Source: Lachnospiraceae bacterium (lineage in GTDB: Bacteria; Bacillota; Clostridia; Lachnospirales; Lachnospiraceae). Taken from it: 42,081 nucleotides of DNA. The stretch lies in assembly GCA_024698865.1 (NCBI GenBank), contig JAILQS010000022.1, positions 1 through 42,081 of the forward strand, read 5' to 3'. The notes under the pieces are model-generated. The model was not told where the DNA came from. It was given only the letters and a program-made list of their open reading frames with translations, and did no database searches. Each line of letters starts with the position of its first letter. The stretch's first letter is position 1. Below, one piece after another: positions 8,068-18,848 of the stretch. Both the position numbers and the translations under genes were made by a program.

Positions 8068-10120
8068 AATGAAGGAAAATGCGCGTCGTCGCCTGACTAC
8101 ATGGGTAATGATGATCATTTCTTTCCTGATGGTATTTCCTTTGGTTGCTATCTGTGGCGCAGAGATGATGAGAAATGACCTTACAGCCAAGAACTATAGA
8201 AGAGAAATGGTCGAATTTTTCAAGATGGTGTTGGGAGCTAATCCGATGCTGTGTCTTGCTGTAATGGCGTGCGGATTAATCGCAGGATTTATGGCGTTTA
8301 TTTACCTGCATGGAAGAGACAAAGTAGATATGTATGGAAGTATTCCGGAGTCTGCAAAGGCAAGATTTGTTAAAATCTATGCAGTAACAGCGATAGGTTT
8401 TGCTGTGATTTATGGTGTTATGGCTTTTGTTGCACTTCTAATCGGGCTTGCTTATGGTGGAATCAGCGGCGGTGTTTTGTTGGTAGCATTCTGTAATTTT
8501 ATAGAGATGTTCCTGATTTTTATGGCGTATTTTAGTATTGCTGCGCTTGCGGTACTCCTCACCGGAAGACCGGCAATTGCAGTGTGTGGAACACTTGTAT
8601 TTATGGGCTATGAGTTTGTGGTTCGGTTTCTTGCAATGTTATATCTGGAAAGTTTCTTTAAGACCATATATTCCGCGTCCGAAATGATGTTTGGTGACCA
8701 ATTGTATACGGCACCGATATATAATGCTCTGTCATCTTCGGCGGAACGTATCGATGCAGGACATACGCTTCAGTATATAAATTATCAGGGAATGCTTCGT
8801 GCTTTTATATTATTTGTTGTGGTAACAGGCATTGTCTATTATTCATACAGAAAAAGGGCGTCTGAAGCAGCAGGAAACAGCGTGGCTTTCCCGGCACTTA
8901 AGGCGTGGTTAAAGTTATTTGTATTAATACCGTTTTCACTGCTTGTATTAATTGCATCTTATGGAATGTTTGAAAAATTTGGTGTCTCTACTATCCTGTT
9001 GACAGTCGTAGTTGTAGCAATTGCAGGCGGTTTTATTGAGGCAATGTTCCAGTCAGATATTAAAGCAATTGTGAAAAAACCTCACCATACAATTATCGCA
9101 TTGGTAGTTACCGGAATTGTTTTTGTGATCTTTAAACAGGATTTGTTTGGTGTAGATACGTACATTCCAAAAGAGAGTAGTTTTGAGAGTGCCGGTTTAT
9201 ACCTTTATGATATGGATGACTCATACAAGGATGGTAGTGCGATTATGAAGGACATGAAGATAAAGGACTATGATCTGGTAAGGGAAATAGCTGAAAACAA
9301 CGTAACAGATAATGAGGCGCTTGAAGATGGAGATTTTGGAAACAGATGTGCAGTGGAGTATCGTTTGAAAAATGGACGATGTGTAAGACGTGAGTATTGC
9401 TTAATGGCGAAGGAGGCTCAGAAGATTTATAAAACATTGCTTGGGATGCCGGAATACTGGAAAGGAATACACGATTGTCTGAATGCAGATAGTTTAGATA
9501 ATGCCACGGAGTACGGCTGGACATTAGATAGTCAATTTGCAGACGATTACGAATCGGAAGATAAGAAACTTAGCAAGAAAAATACAGAAGAAACGGCTCA
9601 ACTGTTGGAGGCGTATCTGGAAGATGTAAACCATCTTGACCCTGAAAAACTGCTGAGTGAAAGAGAACTTGATCCGGTATATATTATGTATAAGGATGAT
9701 GAATCTACACAGTATGAACGACTTCCAATTACACCGAGTTTCCAGAATACGATAGCGTTTTTGGAAGGTCATGGATATGCGGGAAAAATGCAGAAAGCCT
9801 TAGAGGAGCCATCGAAGGCCATTAAGGATATATATATATATCCGGAATATTCTGAAGAAGACGAGGTATATGTAATTCAAGATGAAGCTGCAATTAAAGA
9901 AATCTACGAAGCACATCCTGAATTGTTTGTATCCAGTGGTTTCGCTTATAACTATAAACAAATGGGAATGGCGCCGGATGGAGAATATAATCAGGATACG
10001 GTAATTCGCAGTCCTATGAACGTGTCAATTACGTACAAGAATATGGAGTCGGATTCTGTAGAAATCAGTGCCGAGGAATTTGAAAAGTATTTCAAAAAGT
10101 ATGCGACACTGAGTGAGTAA
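8039..10120 (+). CDS. Large ABC-2 type permease with C-terminal soluble domain
   Basis: This 693-residue protein has about eight or nine hydrophobic segments between residues 20 and 370 (for example FLMVFPLVAICG and YGVMAFVALLIGLAYG), followed by a polar domain of about 320 residues rich in Asp, Glu and Tyr. It starts at ATG 8039, inside the ATPase gene, with AGAAGG immediately upstream; ATG 8069 is a second in-frame candidate. The overlap and the regulator-ATPase-permease order support membership in one YtrA-controlled exporter. The large C-terminal domain is not part of a minimal ABC-2 permease and I do not recognise its function. Confidence 0.82.
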   Translation: MTSKKYYLDRMKENARRRLTTWVMMIISFLMVFPLVAICGAEMMRNDLTAKNYRREMVEFFKMVLGANPMLCLAVMACGLIAGFMAFIYLHGRDKVDMYGSIPESAKARFVKIYAVTAIGFAVIYGVMAFVALLIGLAYGGISGGVLLVAFCNFIEMFLIFMAYFSIAALAVLLTGRPAIAVCGTLVFMGYEFVVRFLAMLYLESFFKTIYSASEMMFGDQLYTAPIYNALSSSAERIDAGHTLQYINYQGMLRAFILFVVVTGIVYYSYRKRASEAAGNSVAFPALKAWLKLFVLIPFSLLVLIASYGMFEKFGVSTILLTVVVVAIAGGFIEAMFQSDIKAIVKKPHHTIIALVVTGIVFVIFKQDLFGVDTYIPKESSFESAGLYLYDMDDSYKDGSAIMKDMKIKDYDLVREIAENNVTDNEALEDGDFGNRCAVEYRLKNGRCVRREYCLMAKEAQKIYKTLLGMPEYWKGIHDCLNADSLDNATEYGWTLDSQFADDYESEDKKLSKKNTEETAQLLEAYLEDVNHLDPEKLLSERELDPVYIMYKDDESTQYERLPITPSFQNTIAFLEGHGYAGKMQKALEEPSKAIKDIYIYPEYSEEDEVYVIQDEAAIKEIYEAHPELFVSSGFAYNYKQMGMAPDGEYNQDTVIRSPMNVSITYKNMESDSVEISAEEFEKYFKKYATLSE

Positions 10121-10179
10121 TCCAATCCGTTATAAATGCTAAATTATTATAATAAATAGAGGGATTTTCACAAAGTTTG

Positions 10180-10214
10180 AAAAGTGGGTTTTGTATATAC
10201 AAAACCCACTTTTT
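10180..10214 (+). terminator. Perfect palindromic terminator before the ATP synthase operon
   Basis: AAAAGTGGGTTTTGTAT (10180-10196) pairs perfectly with ATACAAAACCCACTTTT (10197-10213). It is a 34-nt palindrome with A and T runs on its two sides, so it may act in both directions. Confidence 0.88.
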
Positions 10215-10224
10215 CATCTATAAT
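10196..10224 (+). promoter_or_regulatory. Candidate atp operon promoter, -35 within the terminator stem
   Basis: A perfect -10 TATAAT (10219-10224) lies 28 bp before atpB. The best -35 at 17 bp spacing is TATACA (10196-10201), which falls inside the palindrome. No better -35 is visible. Confidence 0.45.
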
Positions 10225-10251
10225 TATGGATAGAAAAATGAAAGGAAAGGA

Positions 10252-10947
10252 GTGAGCGCTGTATTGGATATTGCAGAGAAACTACTGGAAGAATTACAAT
10301 GCGAGACAGTTTTTGAAATTCCGGTTTTTGGTGGAATTCCTGTTTCGGAATCAATTCTTGTGTCGTGGATTATAATGGCAGTCGTGGTTTTTGCATGTCT
10401 TTTGTTAGTTCGTAATCTAGAGGTGGAGTCCCCCGGAAAGAAACAGATGGCTCTGGAGGCAGTGGTTACAGGATTGACAAACATGATAGAAGGAATACTG
10501 GGCGAGGAAGGCAAAGATTACGTTGTATATATTTGTTGTGTATTGCTTTATATCGGGTTATCCAATGTAATTGGTCTGTTTGGGTTCAAACCACCGACAA
10601 AAGACGTTAATGTTACCGCAGCACTGGCAATTATGAGTATTTTGCTCATTACACTTGCCGGAATCCGTAAGAAAGGTATACTTGGATGGCTAAAGAGCTT
10701 TTTAGAGCCGGTTGCCGTCGTATTGCCAATCAATATTCTGGAGCTGTTTATCCGCCCGTTATCGTTATGCATGCGACTTTTTGGTAACGTTCTGGGCGCA
10801 TTTGTAGTTATGGAATTATTGAAAACCGTATGCCCTGTATTTATACCGGTTCCATTTAGTTTATATTTCGATATATTTGATGGACTGATACAGGCATATG
10901 TATTTGTATTTTTAACATCACTGTTCGTAAAAGAGGCAGTAGAATAA
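10252..10947 (+). CDS. atpB: ATP synthase F0 subunit a
   Basis: Subunit a is the membrane stator that forms the ion half-channels against the c-ring. The 231-residue protein has the expected hydrophobic segments and the conserved RPLSLCMRLFGN helix carrying the essential Arg (about 160-171), followed by the terminal amphipathic helices. The start is uncertain: GTG 10252 has AAGGA at 10242-10246, while TTG 10264 has AAAGGAG at 10246-10252. It opens the operon; no atpI precedes it. Confidence 0.95.
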   Translation: MSAVLDIAEKLLEELQCETVFEIPVFGGIPVSESILVSWIIMAVVVFACLLLVRNLEVESPGKKQMALEAVVTGLTNMIEGILGEEGKDYVVYICCVLLYIGLSNVIGLFGFKPPTKDVNVTAALAIMSILLITLAGIRKKGILGWLKSFLEPVAVVLPINILELFIRPLSLCMRLFGNVLGAFVVMELLKTVCPVFIPVPFSLYFDIFDGLIQAYVFVFLTSLFVKEAVE

Positions 10948-10971
10948 ATGAGAAAAAGGAGATAATTAATT

Positions 10972-11199
10972 ATGAACACAACACTAATCGCTATAGGAGC
11001 AGCTATCGCAGTTTTAACAGGTGCAGCAGCAGGTATCAGTATCGGTATGGCAACAAGTAAAGCCGTTGAGTCTATCGCAAGACAGCCGGAAGCAGAGGGT
11101 AAGATTTCACGTACTTTGATTCTGGGTTGTGCGCTTGCAGAGGCAACCGCTATTTATGGCTTCGTTATTGCTGTATTAATTATATTTATGCTGAAATAA
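10972..11199 (+). CDS. atpE: ATP synthase F0 subunit c
   Basis: This 75-residue hairpin of two membrane helices forms the rotor ring. The conserved loop ARQPEA (about 37-42) contacts gamma and epsilon. The ion-binding carboxylate is Glu57 in [10 protein letters not shown]. The Na+-type partner residues known from Ilyobacter are replaced: the Gln of helix 1 aligns with Ile24 and the Ser after Glu with Ala58, while Thr59 and Tyr62 are kept. This favours proton coupling, as an inference by alignment. A GGAG site precedes the ATG. Confidence 0.96.
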   Translation: MNTTLIAIGAAIAVLTGAAAGISIGMATSKAVESIARQPEAEGKISRTLILGCALAEATAIYGFVIAVLIIFMLK

Positions 11200-11215
11200 G
11201 AAAGGCGACGATAAA

Positions 11216-11704
11216 ATGATAAAATTAGAAGTTTGGAATATGGTATTTACCGTAGTCAATCTGTTGGTATTCTTTTTATTGGTTCGTCGATTTTTATTTA
11301 AACCTGTATTGGATATTATTGCGGCAAGGGAATTAGCTTTACAGACAAGAGTGGACAATGCAGAGAAGAAATTAGAAGAGGCGAATAGTCTTCATGAACA
11401 GTACGAAAAAGAGCTGGAGAATGCCAAAGAAGACGGTATGCGTATTGTGACGGAAGCAAAAGATAAAGCGCACAATGAGTATGACAGAATCGTGAAAGAT
11501 GCGCAGGAAAAAGCTTCCGAGATCGTAAGAGATGCGCAGGTTCTTGCAAAGAACGAAAAGGAACGTTCTCTTCAAGAGGCACAGTCCGAGATTACGAGCC
11601 TGGCAGTAGAAGCGGCAGCAAGAATCGTTGGAGCGCATTCTAATGCAACACTTGACAATGAACTCTATAATCAGTTTTTGACAAAAGTAGGTGAAAATAA
11701 TTGA
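11216..11704 (+). CDS. atpF: ATP synthase F0 subunit b
   Basis: Subunit b is the peripheral stalk. The 162-residue protein has one N-terminal membrane helix (about 8-25, [15 protein letters not shown]) and a long charged coiled coil (about 45-135) with many heptad-like Ala, Glu and Lys residues. It begins 16 bp after atpE. Its stop codon overlaps the TTG start of the fused delta-alpha gene in TTGA, so translation is likely coupled. There is only one b gene, so the stalk should be a homodimer. Confidence 0.95.
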   Translation: MIKLEVWNMVFTVVNLLVFFLLVRRFLFKPVLDIIAARELALQTRVDNAEKKLEEANSLHEQYEKELENAKEDGMRIVTEAKDKAHNEYDRIVKDAQEKASEIVRDAQVLAKNEKERSLQEAQSEITSLAVEAAARIVGAHSNATLDNELYNQFLTKVGENN

Positions 11705-13734
11705 CACAAACAATAAATAAATATTTAAAAAGCCTTCGTGACAACCATGTTTCGAAAGAAGAAATTGTCCAGGTAAAAGAATTGCTTGTGTCTTTGCCAC
11801 AGATTTTGGAGGATTTAGCGAATCCTACGATTGCACTTGAAAAACGCCACAAAATTATCGATAAGGACTTTCCGTTGAAAGTGCGCGATACGTTAAAACT
11901 TATGTGCGATAACGAGGATATTCGTTCGTTAAAAGCTGTAATGGACACATTTTTTGAGACAGAGGAAGTAAAACCGGGTGTTTTACGCGCGAAGATCAGA
12001 TATGTAACTGCACCAAGCGAGGAACAGTTAGAAGGAATTCGTCGTTTCCTTGCAAAGCAGTATGAATATGAGACCGATCAGATTGAGTTTGTGATGACAG
12101 AAGACGAAGCGCTGATTGGTGGTTTCATTATTTCGGTAGGTACGGATGAGTACGACTGGAGTAACCGGAACCGTTTGAAAGAATTAGAGCAAATGCTTTC
12201 GCAGGCAGGACAGAAGGCGGTAGCCAATGAAGAAGACGTAATCAGTATTTTGCGTCAGGAACTTTCGGATTTCCAGAGAGAAGTGGAAGGTAAGGAAGTG
12301 GGCTACGTTAATTTCGTAGGAGACGGAATTGCAGATATTACGGGACTGGATCATGCCATGTACGGAGAAATTGTTCTTTTTGACAATGGTATCAAAGGAA
12401 TGGTACAGGATATCCGTAGAGATGAAATCGGATGTATTCTTTTTGGAAAAGATACAGACATCAAGGAAGGAACGAGAGTAATTCGTACCGAGAAAAGAGC
12501 CGGTGTGCCGGTTGGTGAAGGCTTCCTTGGACGAGTTGTAAATGCACTGGGTGCACCAATCGATGGTAAAGGCGAGATTGCGGCGGCAGGATTCCGACCG
12601 ATTGAAAATGATGCACCAACGATTGTAGACAGAAAATCTGTCAGTGTACCAATGGAGACCGGTACACTTGCAATTGATGCGATGTTCCCAATCGGTAGAG
12701 GACAGCGTGAGTTAATTATCGGTGACCGTCAGACCGGTAAGACATCCATTGCAATTGATGCAATGTTGAACCAAAAGGGAAAAGACGTAATCTGTGTATA
12801 TGTAGCGATTGGACAGAAAGCGTCTACGGTAGCCAAGATTGTAAATACGTTAAAAACTAATGGAGCGTTGGATTATTCCATTGTTGTATCTGCAACTGCA
12901 AGCGATCCGGCATCTTTGCAGTATATTGCGCCGTATGCGGGAGCTGCGTTAGCAGAGTATTTTATGTATCAGGGCAAGGATGTTCTCATCATTTATGATG
13001 ATTTATCCAAACATGCGGTTGCTTACAGAGCATTATCGCTGTTGTTAGAGCGTTCTCCTGGACGTGAGGCATATCCTGGTGATGTATTCTATTTACATTC
13101 AAGACTTTTAGAAAGAGCAAGTCGTCTTGCACCGGAAGCGGGTGGAGGCTCTATTACCGCACTTCCGATTATTGAGACGCAGGCAGGCGATGTTTCCGCC
13201 TACATTCCGACAAATGTAATTTCCATTACAGACGGTCAGATTTTCCTTGAGAGCGATTTGTTCTTTGCAGGTATTCGTCCGGCGGTAAATGTTGGACTTT
13301 CGGTATCCCGTGTTGGTGGTGCGGCACAGACCAAAGCCATGAAAAAGGCGGCCGGTGGAATTCGTATCGATCTGGCACAGTACAGGGAGATGGAGGTATT
13401 TACACAGTTTAGTTCCGATCTGGATGACGCTACAAAGCAGCAGCTCCAGTATGGAAAGAGCCTTATGGAAATGTTAAAACAGCCGTTGTGTCATCCGCTC
13501 AATATGCATGAGCAGGTAATCAGCTTGTGCGTTGCTACGAACAAATTGCTGGTGGATCTTCCGATCGAGCAGATCAAACGTTTCCAGATGGATCTGCTTG
13601 CTCATTTTGAAGAAGACCATAGAGATATCGTGGATGAACTGGAAAATGGCAAAGAATTAACGACGAAACTGGAAGAAAGCATTATCGAGATTGCAAAACA
13701 ATTCAAGAGTGATGTTTGGCAGTCGGAAGAATAG
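11701..13734 (+). CDS. atpA: ATP synthase delta-alpha fusion
   Basis: One 677-residue frame encodes two subunits normally made separately. Residues 1-170 are delta (AtpH): the C-terminal signature [11 protein letters not shown]...DWS...LKELEQML is clear, although the first delta helix looks shortened. Residues about 177-677 are a full alpha (AtpA): an N-terminal [14 protein letters not shown] segment, [10 protein letters not shown], and Walker [10 protein letters not shown] (341-349). There is no stop between them. The start is TTG 11701, overlapping the atpF stop. An in-frame ATG at 12193 (Met165) would give a 513-residue alpha of ordinary length, but its ribosome site is weak. F1 contains three alpha and one delta, so an uncleaved fusion would change the stoichiometry. 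The gene order otherwise matches the standard operon. Confidence 0.95.
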   Translation: MTQTINKYLKSLRDNHVSKEEIVQVKELLVSLPQILEDLANPTIALEKRHKIIDKDFPLKVRDTLKLMCDNEDIRSLKAVMDTFFETEEVKPGVLRAKIRYVTAPSEEQLEGIRRFLAKQYEYETDQIEFVMTEDEALIGGFIISVGTDEYDWSNRNRLKELEQMLSQAGQKAVANEEDVISILRQELSDFQREVEGKEVGYVNFVGDGIADITGLDHAMYGEIVLFDNGIKGMVQDIRRDEIGCILFGKDTDIKEGTRVIRTEKRAGVPVGEGFLGRVVNALGAPIDGKGEIAAAGFRPIENDAPTIVDRKSVSVPMETGTLAIDAMFPIGRGQRELIIGDRQTGKTSIAIDAMLNQKGKDVICVYVAIGQKASTVAKIVNTLKTNGALDYSIVVSATASDPASLQYIAPYAGAALAEYFMYQGKDVLIIYDDLSKHAVAYRALSLLLERSPGREAYPGDVFYLHSRLLERASRLAPEAGGGSITALPIIETQAGDVSAYIPTNVISITDGQIFLESDLFFAGIRPAVNVGLSVSRVGGAAQTKAMKKAAGGIRIDLAQYREMEVFTQFSSDLDDATKQQLQYGKSLMEMLKQPLCHPLNMHEQVISLCVATNKLLVDLPIEQIKRFQMDLLAHFEEDHRDIVDELENGKELTTKLEESIIEIAKQFKSDVWQSEE

Positions 13735-13746
13735 AAGAGGGTTATT

Positions 13747-16063
<2,317 letters not shown>

Positions 16064-16079
16064 AGTGAGGGATTCGCAT

Positions 16080-16499
16080 ATGGAAATGTTTCAACTCAAA
16101 ATCGTAGCAAGTAACAGAACCTTCTACGAGGGACCTTGTCCGTTACTGATTCTTACGGTACATGACGGTGAAATGGGAATTATGGCACATCATGAAAATA
16201 TGCTGGTTTCTGTTCCTGCCGGAAGTATGCGTTTCCAAAAGGAAAACGGAGAATGGGAATACGCAGTAGTGGGTGTCGGACTTGCTGAGATACTCAATAA
16301 TCATGTGAATTTGCTTGTCGAAACAATAGAACGTCCGGAGGAAATTGACTTGCGACGTGCAGAACAGGCAAGAGAGCGTGCAGCAGAGGAACTCAGACAG
16401 AAGCTCAGTCAGAGGCAGTATCATTTATCAAAAGCTTCTATGGCAAGGGCTACCGCTCGAATCCGGGAAAAGAACAGACACAAAATCAATGGATTATAG
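16080..16499 (+). CDS. atpC: ATP synthase F1 subunit epsilon
   Basis: Epsilon links gamma to the c-ring and can inhibit ATP hydrolysis. The 139-residue protein has the N-terminal beta-sandwich (MFQLKIVASNRTFYEG, MGIMAHHENML) and a C-terminal two-helix domain (about 90-135, Arg, Ala and Glu rich). ATG 16080 is preferred over GTG 16065 because GTGAGG (16065-16070) then serves as ribosome site. It ends the operon, and a terminator follows 15 bp later. Confidence 0.94.
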   Translation: MEMFQLKIVASNRTFYEGPCPLLILTVHDGEMGIMAHHENMLVSVPAGSMRFQKENGEWEYAVVGVGLAEILNNHVNLLVETIERPEEIDLRRAEQARERAAEELRQKLSQRQYHLSKASMARATARIREKNRHKINGL

Positions 16500-16514
16500 A
16501 AATGTACAAAGTGG

Positions 16515-16546
16515 CGTGGCAACTTGTTTGGTTGCCACGTTTTTTT
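16515..16546 (+). terminator. Terminator of the ATP synthase operon
   Basis: CGTGGCAAC (16515-16523) pairs perfectly with GTTGCCACG (16531-16539), followed by seven T. Confidence 0.93.
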
Positions 16547-16557
16547 GCCGGTCGAAA

Positions 16558-16620
16558 GAACATGGAGCACGAAGTGCGGAATGTTCAGATGCGGAATCGA
16601 GTAGGAGTCAGCCTACTCGA
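16558..16620 (+). other. Two adjacent hairpins downstream of the atp terminator
   Basis: Hairpin 1: GAACAT (16558-16563) with ATGTTC (16581-16586), inside it GCAC/GTGC around a GAA loop. Hairpin 2: TCGAGTAGG (16597-16605) with CCTACTCGA (16612-16620), perfect 9 bp. Neither has a T-run. They may be a small RNA, a processing site or a remnant repeat. Confidence 0.5.
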
Positions 16621-16639
16621 CTGACAAAATGTGAAAATC

Positions 16640-16680
16640 TGTAGAATAATCTACACGTTTCATTAAATTGGTGGTATAAT
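16640..16680 (+). promoter_or_regulatory. Extended -10 promoter with palindrome, upstream of the first hybrid kinase
   Basis: TGGTATAAT (16672-16680) is a consensus extended -10. No good -35 is seen. Instead TGTAGA (16640-16645) and TCTACA (16650-16655) form an inverted repeat at the -35 position, suggesting activator or repressor binding. Confidence 0.55.
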
Positions 16681-16731
16681 ATTTGATAATAAGTGCTATT
16701 GTATTATGGGATGTATAAGCGGAGGAAGTAT

Positions 16732-18816
16732 ATGGGACAGTTTTGGATTGTTTTACAGATTATTAGTGCCTGTTTGATACTGACACTGTTAGTGGGGATT
16801 TATATTTATAACAGAAGGAACCGGTTTGGCAATGTAAGTTACAGGGGATTTGGCGTATTTGATATCATTGACGAACCTGTTGTTGTGATGGACAAAGATT
16901 TACGCTTTGTGTATGCGAATAAATGCGCGAAGAAAAAGATTTCTTATTTTGAGAAGCTAAAGCCGGGAGATACGCTGGAGGGAAAGTATAATGAGCTGTT
17001 TATTTACTCGGAGAATACGGAGATACGTCTGGAGAATCGTTCCTTCTATAAACGCACGGAGCAACTGTACAAAAAGAATGCCAAGCTTGCCGGATATCTG
17101 CTTTATCTGATCGACATAACCGTGGAGCAGAATAAGATTTCAAAGCTGCGTGAAAGCAATGACAAACTGAGTCGTGAGAACGCAAGTAAAAATGAATTCT
17201 TTGCAATGGCAAACTATGAACTGAGAACGCCGATGAACGCAATCTGGGGCTATACGGAGCTATTGCTTCATCAGGTTGAGGACGGAAAGATTCGTAAAAA
17301 TGTACAGCAGATTCGCAACAGTGTGAATACGCTTATTAATACCGTAAGTGGCATTCGGGATTATACGCTTCTATCCGAGGACGGTAAGTGTATTGTCGAA
17401 AATGAATATGCACTTGGAAATTTTGTTGAACGAATCGAGGATGTGCTGAAAGTGGTTGCGGATCAGAATGGCGTCGTACTTTCGTGCGAGCTGGATGAGA
17501 AACTGCCATCTGTTTTGTATGGGGATAGTGTGCATATTCATCAGATCATTTTGAATATTATTAACTGGATGTTAGTAAGTCAGTGTAAAGGAGAGTACCA
17601 GATTGTATTTTCGGGACATAAAGTTTCTGAGGATTATCTGGAACTGGCCATTAGTATCAGGAATAGCAACTCGGGCCTTCCGGCAGATGAATATAGGCGA
17701 TTGTGTGACCAGTTGCGTCATATTGATACCTGGGAGGTAAGCGAGAAAATATCGCAAAACTTTGCAAAAGGAAATGCTGATTTTGAAAGAGAGATGGCGT
17801 TGAGCCTTTCCGTGACTGCGTCACTTCTTAGCAACATCGGCGGGTCCGTATTCTTTGAGAGTGAAGTCGGGGATAAGACATCCAAAGAGCAGTCGGCTAA
17901 GGATAATCTTTCCTTTACGATAGTATTGATTCAGAAACTGATTAGTCAGGTATCGGTTCGACAATATCGTGAGGCAATGCAAGGGGTTAATGATCTGAAT
18001 AAAAATCGTATTTATGTACCGGATGCCAAAATTCTCGTTGTTGATGACAACGAGATGAATGCAGACGTCCTTATTCAGAATCTCAGTCTGTTTGGAATCC
18101 GTGCGGATTTTGCAGAGAATGGTTTGAAAGCGGTCGATATGACCGATGATAAACTGTATCATATGGTTATTATGGATTATATGATGCCGGGTCTTGATGG
18201 CGCGGAAACCTTGCGCAAGATTCGAATGCACAGCGAGTGGAACCGTAATATGCCGGTGCTTGCGCTTACGGCGAATGCATTGGAAGGCACGAAAGAATAT
18301 CTTTTAAAAATGGGATTTCAGGAATACGTGAATAAACCAATGACGGTAGGACTTTTGGAGAGATTTTTGCAAAAATACCTTCCGGATGAGATTCTTATGG
18401 AAAGAGTGTATGTGGACAGCTATGATTTGAGTAGTGTCGGACTTCCGAAGGAGTTTGCAATTGAAGGACTTGATGTTGAATCCGGAATGTCTAATTGTGC
18501 ATCCAACACAGAATTATACGTAAAAACGATTGAGATGATTTTGCAATATGTACCTGGCAAAATCAATGCCCTGATGAAATACTGGGAAGAGAATAACCTG
18601 GAGTTATTCACGATAGAGGTACATGCGCTCAAAAGTAATACACTTGCAATCGGAGCATTGGAGTTATCCGAACGCTCCAAGAAGCTGGAAGAGGCAGGGC
18701 GAAATGAAGACAGGAATTATATTGCCAATGAACTTAAGGAATATTACGATGCAATGTCGGCGTTTATCGATAAACTCAACATTGCACTGGAAGCTTACTA
18801 TGGAGCGATTGCTTAA
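16732..18816 (+). CDS. Hybrid histidine kinase homologue lacking the phosphoacceptor His (REC-HPt)
   Basis: This 694-residue protein has one membrane helix (about 5-26), a PAS-like domain (about 43-132, EPVVVMDKDLRFVYAN), a HisKA-like helix, an HATPase-like domain, a receiver (about 432-552) and an HPt domain (about 590-685). The H-box reads MANYELRTPMN: Tyr162 replaces the phosphorylated His. The N-box has Trp279 where Asn should be, the G1 motif reads RNSNSG instead of DTGIG, and no GTGLGL is present. The kinase core therefore looks inactive. The receiver is intact (VVDD, Asp482, Lys535) and so is HPt His631 in HALKS. GGAGGAAG (16721-16728) supports ATG 16732 over 16693. A receiver-only protein follows 32 bp later. 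Confidence 0.9.
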   Translation: MGQFWIVLQIISACLILTLLVGIYIYNRRNRFGNVSYRGFGVFDIIDEPVVVMDKDLRFVYANKCAKKKISYFEKLKPGDTLEGKYNELFIYSENTEIRLENRSFYKRTEQLYKKNAKLAGYLLYLIDITVEQNKISKLRESNDKLSRENASKNEFFAMANYELRTPMNAIWGYTELLLHQVEDGKIRKNVQQIRNSVNTLINTVSGIRDYTLLSEDGKCIVENEYALGNFVERIEDVLKVVADQNGVVLSCELDEKLPSVLYGDSVHIHQIILNIINWMLVSQCKGEYQIVFSGHKVSEDYLELAISIRNSNSGLPADEYRRLCDQLRHIDTWEVSEKISQNFAKGNADFEREMALSLSVTASLLSNIGGSVFFESEVGDKTSKEQSAKDNLSFTIVLIQKLISQVSVRQYREAMQGVNDLNKNRIYVPDAKILVVDDNEMNADVLIQNLSLFGIRADFAENGLKAVDMTDDKLYHMVIMDYMMPGLDGAETLRKIRMHSEWNRNMPVLALTANALEGTKEYLLKMGFQEYVNKPMTVGLLERFLQKYLPDEILMERVYVDSYDLSSVGLPKEFAIEGLDVESGMSNCASNTELYVKTIEMILQYVPGKINALMKYWEENNLELFTIEVHALKSNTLAIGALELSERSKKLEEAGRNEDRNYIANELKEYYDAMSAFIDKLNIALEAYYGAIA

Positions 18817-18848
18817 CGGAATAACGGCAGACGGGAGATGAAGACGAT

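Noticed and set aside
9826-9843. 18-nt perfect palindrome GGATATATATATATATCC in the permease gene
   Set aside because: It lies in a clearly coding stretch (DIYIYPEY) and is explained by alternating Ile and Tyr codons.
16345-16644. 99-codon plus-strand ORF overlapping atpC and the atp terminator
   Set aside because: It reads through the terminator hairpin and shadows atpC in another frame; no ribosome site or domain.
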